From Streptomyces sp. YPW6 (GTDB lineage Bacteria; Actinomycetota; Actinomycetes; Streptomycetales; Streptomycetaceae), in contig NZ_CP076457.1 in NCBI RefSeq assembly GCF_018866325.1, forward strand, positions 2,701,001-2,765,000: a stretch of 64,000 bases of DNA. Direction: 5' to 3'. Of the stretch, positions 57,529 to 64,000 are shown one piece after another. Both the position numbers and the translations under genes were made by a program. Each line of letters starts with the position of its first letter. Position 1 is the stretch's first letter. A model generated the notes under the pieces. It was not told where the DNA came from. It made no database searches and saw nothing but the letters and a program-made list of their open reading frames with translations.

Positions 57529-59153
57529 CTGAGCTTGTCATTTATCCAGTTCGCCGGGGTTTCGTCCCCACCTTGTGGTGGGCGGGTCGGCTGTGCGCCT
57601 CGCCGGTGGCGAGGACTCTGCCCACGTCGTGCCGGGTGGCGGGCCGGCGGTTCTTCGAGCCGGGCGGCCTTCCCGGGCCGGGCCGGGACGGTTTCGGTGC
57701 ACCGGCCGGAGAGCCGGTCTTCGCGTGCAGGTTCCTGAACCCTCTGCGGACGCGGGCGGGTGTCAGTTTGTTCGGCTCGACCGGCTTCTCCCAGGGCCTG
57801 CGGAGGTCGGTGGCCAGCGGGCGCGCGAGCCGGAGCTGGGTGTAGGCGGCGATCATCAGCCAGGTCCACCGGTCGGCCGCTTCCGAGCTGCGGAGCCGGG
57901 GCTTGGTCCAGCCGAGTGTCTGCTTGAACAGGCGGAATGTGTGCTCGATGTCGAAGCGGCGGAGGAAGGACTGCCAGCAGCGGTCGACGTCCGCCTCGGT
58001 GGCACCGGTGCGCGACCACCACAGCCAGACCGGCTTGTTGACCCCGCCGCTGGGCAGCTTCTCCACGACCAGCCGGACGACGGTGCCCTCGATGAGGGGC
58101 AGCGGGCCGTCGTGGTCGAGCCACGCGGCCCGGCGGGTCAGCCGCGGGTGCAGTCGGTGCCACGCCTGCGCGGTCGCCTTCCCGTAGAGCCGGGTGTCCG
58201 TGACCGTCAGGGCCTGCTCGGCGCCCCAGGTTATGGGGTCGCCGAAGACGAACTCTCCGCCGTGCTTGGGCGGCCGGCCGCCTTTGGGGTTGGCCAGGTG
58301 GAACTCTTCGCGGGAGGGCGTCGGACGCCGCATCACGCGATCGGACCGGAGCCGGCCGAGGATCTCGACGGGCAGGTCGTCCAGCAGGTGGGCGATGCGC
58401 GGAGCGTCGTATCCCGCGTCCAGCACGACCAGGACCTCCGGATCACCCGGCTTCCACTGACCGGCGGCGACCAGCCGCTCGACGACTTCGCGGATCTGCA
58501 CGGTGGTCACCGCGGCGACGTCGGCGCCGGGCTGAAGGCGGACCGCGTCCAGCACCGCAGTCCAGGACGTGCGGCCACTCTCCAGCGCGGCCACGACCGA
58601 GTACGGCCAGCCGGGCACCATCTGATGCTTGCCCTCACCCCGCCCGAAGGTGTGGCAAAAGGCCCGGTCAGCACACGTGTTGGCGTCCGGCCGCAGCCAC
58701 GGCGAGACATCTACCGCCAGCACGAGCCGACCGTCCGCCGCCCTCGGCAACAGCACCCCGGCCAGGGCACGACGCAGCCGGGCGACATCGATCCGCCCCT
58801 GGTTGAGCCCCCCGTACAGAGCTCCATGACCACGGCGGTGTTCCGGCGCAAGCGCGAGATCGACCAACGTCCGTACCGGCCCGTCCGTGCACAGCAGCGC
58901 GTCGCACAACTCGAACAACGCGTCGCCCCGCGCGGTCAGACACGAGTACAGCTCCGACCGGAAGTGTGACACTTCCGCGAACGCATCCCGCAGGACGCCC
59001 TGATGCACCAAACTCACGACCACGGCCTTCGTGCTGATCCACTCTGTGACGGAGCACAGGATCAGACGAAGGCCGCCTACGTGTCCGCTGAACTGCGAAA
59101 ACGCCGATCAAGTTCGAGCCGCGTTCGACGCCGGACCATAAATGACAAGCTGA
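57529..59153. mobile_element. complete insertion sequence with 17-bp imperfect inverted repeats
   Basis: Left end ctgagcttgtcatttat (57529-57545) and right end ataaatgacaagctgag (59137-59153) are inverted with one mismatch (ctG/Cagcttgtcatttat). The transposase gene fills the element and its TAA stop lies inside the left repeat. No target duplication is evident in the flanks (aggca left, agcga right), so the exact ends could be a few bases off. Confidence 0.75.
57542..59023 (-). CDS. DDE transposase (IS4/IS701-like group)
   Basis: 493 residues. VLAVDVSPWLRPDANTCADR holds the first Asp, VLVVLDAGYDAPRIAHLL the second and RRFDIEHTFRLFKQTLGWTKPRL the catalytic Glu with the Y-(2)-R-(3)-E-(6)-K-like signature of IS4-related enzymes. 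N-terminal FRSELYSCLTARGDALFELCDALL and C-terminal basic Pro-rich tail are intact. This transposase type is frequent in Streptomyces. It is full-length, so the element may be active. Confidence 0.88.
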   Translation of the reverse strand: MVVSLVHQGVLRDAFAEVSHFRSELYSCLTARGDALFELCDALLCTDGPVRTLVDLALAPEHRRGHGALYGGLNQGRIDVARLRRALAGVLLPRAADGRLVLAVDVSPWLRPDANTCADRAFCHTFGRGEGKHQMVPGWPYSVVAALESGRTSWTAVLDAVRLQPGADVAAVTTVQIREVVERLVAAGQWKPGDPEVLVVLDAGYDAPRIAHLLDDLPVEILGRLRSDRVMRRPTPSREEFHLANPKGGRPPKHGGEFVFGDPITWGAEQALTVTDTRLYGKATAQAWHRLHPRLTRRAAWLDHDGPLPLIEGTVVRLVVEKLPSGGVNKPVWLWWSRTGATEADVDRCWQSFLRRFDIEHTFRLFKQTLGWTKPRLRSSEAADRWTWLMIAAYTQLRLARPLATDLRRPWEKPVEPNKLTPARVRRGFRNLHAKTGSPAGAPKPSRPGPGRPPGSKNRRPATRHDVGRVLATGEAHSRPAHHKVGTKPRRTG

Positions 59154-59415
59154 GAGCGACAGAGCCGACGGCCCGCCCGGGGGAAGCCCAGCCGACAGCC
59201 CGCCCGGGATGAGCCCAGCCGGTAACCCCGGAGGAGCCCAGCCGACGGCTCGGGGTGAGCACAGCCGACGGTCGGCCCGGGAGGAGCGCAACCGATGGCC
59301 CGCACGGGACGGACGGATCCCATGGCCCCGGGCGGGAGGGACGGAGGGACAGAGCCGATGGATGGCCTCGGGCGGGGACGAGCCCGTGCGCGGCGGGCCC
59401 GTTCCCCGGGGCCGT
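59154..59415. repeat. degenerate about 30-base repeats between IS and icmB
   Basis: No gene supported. Variants of gagcccagccgacggcccgcccggg recur about seven times (for example at 59170, 59188, 59229, 59266) with frequent ccgacgg cores. Short overlapping open frames here encode only Leu/Pro/Gly/Ala-rich repeats and are not genes. The sequence resembles repeats at 54199-54300. Confidence 0.6.
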
Positions 59416-59829
<414 letters not shown>

Positions 59830-60188
59830 CACTGCCTCCACCTGGTCTCCCGCGTCTGAAGGGACGGGGATGTGAACGAACGTTATCCACAGCATCCCGC
59901 ACGCCACAGTTTCGCGGCAGGCGGGGAGGGGGAAATCACACGTGGGACATGTTCGCCAGGCGTCGTCCCCGGCATCACGCGGAGTTCCGGCCGCGCGGGG
60001 CCCGGCGCAAGGAGAGCCGCTACGAGGTCGCCGTATCACCGCGCCGCCAGCCGCACGGCACGGTGGTACGGCCCCCACGCCCCGGCCACAGCCGCCCGGC
60101 CGGTCGGCAGCACTCCTCGTCCCGCCACCCACAAGGGCGTACGGGGGCAGGAGCCGCCTCCCCCGTACGCCGGTGCAGGAGGCAGGCC

Positions 60189-61094
60189 GTGAAGTTCCCC
60201 CCACCCCTCCCCTCGCTGACCCGCCTCACTCACCCCGTCCGCTTACCCCGCCTCCCGGCTCTCCCCCGGCTGCCGGGGCCCCGGCTGTCGTCCGCACTCG
60301 TCGGCGCCACCGCGCTGGAGCTGTTCGTCCTCACGGGGCGGTTGGTCGTCTACCCCTTCGGGCTCACTGCCGAGCGGGGTGGGGACGCGCCCGCCGGGGC
60401 CGGACCTGCGGCAATGACCGGCCATCCGGCCACGACCGCCGCCCCACCGCCCTCGCCGCCGCCCGTCGTCCTGCTGCACGGCTTCATCGACAACCGCTCC
60501 GCGTTCGTCGTCCTGCGCCGCGCGCTGACCCGGTACGGCCGCCGCCCGGAGTCCCTCAACTACTCGCCGCTGACCCGCGACGTACGCACCGCCGCCGCAC
60601 TGCTCGGCCGGCATGTGGAGGAGATCTGCGCACGCACCGGGCACGGCCGGGTCGACGTCGTCGGGCACAGCCTCGGTGGCCTGATCGCCCGCTACTACGT
60701 ACAGCGGCTCGGCGGGGACCGGCGCGTACGCACCCTGGTGACGCTCGGGACCCCGCACGGAGGCACCGCCGTCGCCCCCGGGGCGGGTATTCACCCCATC
60801 GTGCGGCAGATGCGCGGCGGTTCCTCGGTGATCGAGGAGCTGCGCGGTCCGGCGCCCGGCTGCCGAACCCGGTTCGTGAGCTTCTGGAGCGAGCTGGACC
60901 AGGTCATGGTTCCGGTCGGGACGGCGTGCGTCGACCACCCCGATCTCGACGCGGTGAACGTACGCGTCACGGGCATCGGACACCTCGCACTGCCCGTGCA
61001 CCCGACGGTCGCCGCCGCCGTCCGTGAGGTTCTTGATGCACCGGAGACCGGTGAGGAGGACACCCGGGCCACCGGGGCGACACCGGCCGCCTAG
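60189..61094 (+). CDS. alpha/beta hydrolase, lipase-like
   Basis: 301 residues. N-terminal hydrophobic stretch ([21 protein letters not shown], about 28-50) may anchor it. Catalytic Ser in [16 protein letters not shown], oxyanion [12 protein letters not shown], and [17 protein letters not shown] are typical of triacylglycerol lipases; the Asp/His end is in [12 protein letters not shown] and [11 protein letters not shown]. Likely esterase on lipids. GTG 60189 has GGAGG six bases upstream. Confidence 0.85.
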   Translation: MKFPPPLPSLTRLTHPVRLPRLPALPRLPGPRLSSALVGATALELFVLTGRLVVYPFGLTAERGGDAPAGAGPAAMTGHPATTAAPPPSPPPVVLLHGFIDNRSAFVVLRRALTRYGRRPESLNYSPLTRDVRTAAALLGRHVEEICARTGHGRVDVVGHSLGGLIARYYVQRLGGDRRVRTLVTLGTPHGGTAVAPGAGIHPIVRQMRGGSSVIEELRGPAPGCRTRFVSFWSELDQVMVPVGTACVDHPDLDAVNVRVTGIGHLALPVHPTVAAAVREVLDAPETGEEDTRATGATPAA

Positions 61095-61299
61095 AAATAG
61101 AACAGCACTCGAACGTAGGACCAAGGCTCCGTCTGCCGCCCGCCGAAAGACGGTCGATTGCCCGTTTCCTGCGGACCGAAACCCGCCGAAGATTGTCGTC
61201 CTCACATACCGCCGGGTACAGTCGCGGCCACTGCTTCCCCCTGGGACACCCCTGACCGGGCCCCGGAAAAGTCCTGCTGCCGAGGCGAGAGAGACGTTG

Positions 61300-63114
61300 G
61301 TGAACGACCAGCACCCCCACGCCGGGCACGTCGGATACGACGACCGATCGACCGGCAGCTTCGACACCGACCCGCTCTTCGGCTCGATCCCCGGCGGCCA
61401 CGACACCGGCTACGACGCCGGTCACCCCACCGCCGGATACGGCGACGGCGCCTATGACCAGGGGACGTACGGCGGCGGCTTCACCACCGCGTACGCGACC
61501 GGACAGCCGGACCACAGCGGCCAGTACGACGCCTCCGCCTGGAGCACCGGCCCCCAGCAGACGCCGGCCCACGACGGCTACACCGCCCAGGAGCACACCC
61601 CGCAGGCCCACGGCACGCAGCAGTGGGACACCTCCGGGGCCTGGCAGCAGGTCAACGACCAGGACCTGACCGGCCAGTGGGCGACCGCCGACACCGGCGC
61701 CTTCCCCACCACCGCCTTCCCTTCCGCCCCGTACGGCACGGACGCCGCGTACGGGGCGGAGGCGTACGACACCGGGACCTACGACACCGGGACCTACGAC
61801 GGCGGTACGTACGACGGCGGTACGTACGGCACCGAGGCACCCGAGAGCGGGGCGCACGACACCGGGACGTACGAGACGTCCGCCTACGGGACCGGTACAT
61901 ACCCGGCGGACACCGCGCACGCCACCGGCGGCCACGGGGCTGACGCCTACGAGACCGGCGCGTACGCCACCACCGCCTTCGCCACCGGCGGCTACGAGAC
62001 GGGCGCCTACGAGACCGGCGCGTACGGCACGGTCGGGTACGACTCCGGTGCCTACGACGCGACCGCCTGGAACTCCGGCGCCACGCCCGGGGACACCGCG
62101 TACGAACCCGAACAGACGTCGTATCCGCTGTACGAACAGCAGCAGGACCACGCGACGGAGCCCGAGGGAGCGGCCGAGGCGGACCGGACGGCCGGTGAAC
62201 CGGCGGCCGACGTGTCCGCCACCGCCCGGTTCGACGTCCTCGCCCACGACGTCGCACCGGACACCGCACCGGACGTCACCCCGGCTGCGGCGGAGCAGGA
62301 CGCCGACGACGACTTCCCCGCCCCGCACTCCGTGAACCGCACCGCGGCCCGTCCCCCCGCCCCGCGCAGCCGGGCCCGCCGCCGCACCCCCGCCAAACGC
62401 TCCGCCCTGCTCACCGTCGCGGTGCCCTCCGCCTGCGTGATGAGCGTCGCGGGCATTGCGGCCGCCTCGGTCGGGATGCCCGGCGGCGAGGAGAAGCCGG
62501 AGGAGACGACCACCTCGCTGGCGGTCGCCGACCCCAGCACGGTCAAGCCGGTCGCCGCGAACAACCGGCTGGACAGCCAGCTGGCGCAGCTCTCCGAGGG
62601 CAGCGACGACTTCCGCGAGCGCGCGAGCCGCACCCAGGAGCGCATCGACCTGCGGGAGCGGCAGGCGGCGGAGAAGAAGAAGCGCGAGGAGGAGGCCGCA
62701 CGTCGCGAGGCGCTGCGCCCCAAGTTCTTCCTGCCGGTCAAGCAGCACGGGCTCTCCGCCTACTACGGCCAGGCGGGCGTCAACTGGATGTCCGTGCACT
62801 CGGGCATCGACTTCCCCGTCTCGTACGGCACTCCGGTGATGGCCGCGACCGACGGCACCGTACGCACCCAGCTGAACAGCGCCTACGGGGTCATGGCGAT
62901 CGTCACCGCCGCCGACGGCACCGAGACCTGGTACTGCCACCTCAGCAGCACCAAGATCCGCTCGGGCCCGGTGAAGGCCGGCGACGTCATCGCGTACTCC
63001 GGGAACTCCGGGAACTCCACCGGCCCGCACCTGCACTTCGAGGTCCGGCCCGGCGGCGGCGCGGCGATCGACCCGCTGGTGTGGCTGCGCAGCAAGGGCC
63101 TCAACCCGGCCTGA
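61300..63114 (+). CDS. M23 metallo-endopeptidase with cytoplasmic repeat region
   Basis: 604 residues. Residues 1-340 are acidic low-complexity with many Y-(E/D)-T-G-(A/T) repeats (for example GTYDTG, AYETGAY). A basic patch (RSRARRRTPAKRS) leads into a membrane helix at about 367-388. Outside are a coiled coil (about 415-470) and the M23 lysostaphin-type domain with Zn ligands in HSGIDFP and GPHLHFEV; the layout would cut peptidoglycan cross-bridges. GTG 61300 or TTG 61297 are possible starts. The 205 bases upstream showed no recognisable ydaO riboswitch. Confidence 0.88.
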   Translation: MNDQHPHAGHVGYDDRSTGSFDTDPLFGSIPGGHDTGYDAGHPTAGYGDGAYDQGTYGGGFTTAYATGQPDHSGQYDASAWSTGPQQTPAHDGYTAQEHTPQAHGTQQWDTSGAWQQVNDQDLTGQWATADTGAFPTTAFPSAPYGTDAAYGAEAYDTGTYDTGTYDGGTYDGGTYGTEAPESGAHDTGTYETSAYGTGTYPADTAHATGGHGADAYETGAYATTAFATGGYETGAYETGAYGTVGYDSGAYDATAWNSGATPGDTAYEPEQTSYPLYEQQQDHATEPEGAAEADRTAGEPAADVSATARFDVLAHDVAPDTAPDVTPAAAEQDADDDFPAPHSVNRTAARPPAPRSRARRRTPAKRSALLTVAVPSACVMSVAGIAAASVGMPGGEEKPEETTTSLAVADPSTVKPVAANNRLDSQLAQLSEGSDDFRERASRTQERIDLRERQAAEKKKREEEAARREALRPKFFLPVKQHGLSAYYGQAGVNWMSVHSGIDFPVSYGTPVMAATDGTVRTQLNSAYGVMAIVTAADGTETWYCHLSSTKIRSGPVKAGDVIAYSGNSGNSTGPHLHFEVRPGGGAAIDPLVWLRSKGLNPA

Positions 63115-63120
63115 CGGCAC

Positions 63121-63167
63121 GCACGGGAGCGGGGGAGGGCTTCGACGGCCCTCCCCCGCTCCCGTGC
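63121..63167. terminator. bidirectional terminator, 20-bp perfect stem
   Basis: gcacgggagcgggggagggc (63121-63140) pairs with its exact reverse complement at 63148-63167 over a 7-base TTCG-type loop. Between converging M23 gene and pcrA. Confidence 0.9.
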
Positions 63168-63175
63168 CTTCCGGC

Positions 63176-64000
63176 CTACAGCTTCTCGACCGGCGCGTAC
63201 CGCAGGAGCAGCTTCTTCGGGCGGTCGTCGCCGAAGTCGACCGTCGCCTTGGCCTGGTCGCCGTGGCCCTCGACGGCCGTCACCGTGCCCAGGCCGAACT
63301 GGTCGTGCGTCACCCGGTCCCCGACGGCCAGGGCGACCGTCGGCTTGTCCGAGGAGCGCCGGGTCGCGAAGCCCGAGGGGCCGGAGCGGGAGCGGGAGGA
63401 GGACAGCGAGGACGTGATGCCGGAGGTGGGACCGGCGGGGGCGGCCATCGGGCCCTTGCGCTTCCACTCCAGGTGCGCCTCCGGGATCTCCTCCAGGAAC
63501 CGCGACGGCGGGTTGTACGAGGGCTGGCCCCAGGCGCTGCGCATCGCGGCCCGGGTCAGATAGAGCCGCTCGCGGGCGCGGGTGATGCCGACGTAGGCGA
63601 GGCGGCGCTCCTCCTCCAGCTCCTTGGTCTGGCCGAGGGCCCGCATGTGCGGGAAGACGCCGTCCTCCAGGCCGGTGAGGAAGACGACGGGGAACTCCAG
63701 GCCCTTCGCGGTGTGCAGGGTCATCAGCGTGATGACGCCGGAGCCGTCCTCGTCCTCGTCGGGGATCTGGTCGGAGTCCGCGACGAGCGCGACCTTCTCC
63801 AGGAACTCCGCGAGCGTGCCCGCGCCCTCCTCCTCGCCGCGCTCCTGCTCGAATTCGAGAGCGACGGCGGCGAGTTCCTGGAGGTTCTCGATGCGGGTCT
63901 CGTCCTGCGGGTCGGTGGAGGCCTGGAGCTCGGCGAGATAGCCCGTGCGCTCCAGGACGGCTTCCAGCACGACGGCCGGTCCGGCGCCGGACTCGACGAT
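63176..64000 (-). CDS. pcrA: UvrD/PcrA-family DNA helicase, C-terminal part (cut by window edge)
   Basis: The visible 275 residues are the C-terminal part of helicase superfamily 1: VITLMTLHTAKGLEFPVVFLTGLEDGVFPH (motif V) and EERRLAYVGITRARERLYL (motif VI with the Arg finger). The tail has a Ser/Arg-rich linker and a Tudor-like end (VGDRVTHDQFGLGTVTAVEG), as in PcrA, which binds RNA polymerase. It unwinds DNA 3'-5' in repair and replication. The gene continues past 64000. Confidence 0.93.
   Translation of the reverse strand: MVESGAGPAVVLEAVLERTGYLAELQASTDPQDETRIENLQELAAVALEFEQERGEEEGAGTLAEFLEKVALVADSDQIPDEDEDGSGVITLMTLHTAKGLEFPVVFLTGLEDGVFPHMRALGQTKELEEERRLAYVGITRARERLYLTRAAMRSAWGQPSYNPPSRFLEEIPEAHLEWKRKGPMAAPAGPTSGITSSLSSSRSRSGPSGFATRRSSDKPTVALAVGDRVTHDQFGLGTVTAVEGHGDQAKATVDFGDDRPKKLLLRYAPVEKL

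Noticed and set aside
59154..59415. Small repeat-rich frames between IS and icmB
   Set aside because: They translate to Pro/Gly/Leu repeats in several phases at once and have no start signals.
61095..61299. Possible ydaO (c-di-AMP) riboswitch before the M23 gene
   Set aside because: Such switches precede some Streptomyces wall-hydrolase genes, but the conserved sequence blocks were not found here by eye.

Overview
The window is high-GC (about 72% by eye) actinobacterial chromosome, almost certainly Streptomyces. GTG starts are frequent, there are long GC-rich perfect hairpins between genes, and the gene order sdhCDAB, D,D-carboxypeptidase, trpS, mdh, folD, purHN, sucCD, isobutyryl-CoA mutase B subunit, M23 peptidase, pcrA matches a core region of Streptomyces chromosomes. 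No rRNA, tRNA, CRISPR array or antibiotic biosynthetic cluster was seen.

Layout. 0-6.5 kb: a GH20 hexosaminidase, a URD-domain protein lacking the usual catalytic His, and succinate dehydrogenase. 6.5-19.3 kb: envelope and small regulatory genes (low-complexity membrane protein, TetR regulator, orphan solute-binding protein, metallophosphoesterase, D,D-carboxypeptidase, BrkB/YihY protein), a DprE1/DprE2-like pair, a 2'-5' RNA ligase-like protein and trpS. 19.4-24.5 kb: rocD converging on a glutathionylspermidine-synthase-like protein with its lipoprotein partner (resembling E. coli YgiC/YgiB), then a MocR regulator divergent from an AhpD-like protein. 24.4-27.7 kb: three tightly coupled genes of unknown role, two of which share an unusual V-H-I-G ... 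G-D-H-N motif. 27.9-44.4 kb: central metabolism (mdh, folD, purH, purN, sucC, sucD) interleaved with membrane proteins and two unusual HTH proteins, one fused to a sigma-factor-like module and a membrane anchor. 44.8-47.4 kb: two secreted low-complexity proteins. 47.5-56.2 kb: a MoxR AAA / DUF5682 / VWA operon divergent from a SWIM zinc-finger gene and a DUF5691 gene that carries an apparent frameshift. 56.3-59.4 kb: an accessory insertion spot with an orphan lipoprotein, an IS5-family remnant, one apparently complete IS and short degenerate repeats. 59.4-64 kb: icmB, a lipase-like hydrolase, an M23 endopeptidase with a repetitive cytoplasmic tail and the C-terminal end of pcrA.

Working together: SdhCDAB, SucCD and Mdh are TCA-cycle enzymes. 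PurN, PurH and FolD form a one-carbon/purine group. The carboxypeptidase, M23 peptidase, hexosaminidase and BrkB protein act at the envelope. The two most system-like parts are the GDHN-motif trio (24.4-27.7 kb) and the MoxR-VWA locus (47.5-56.2 kb). Family names rest on motifs read by eye; no database search was possible.
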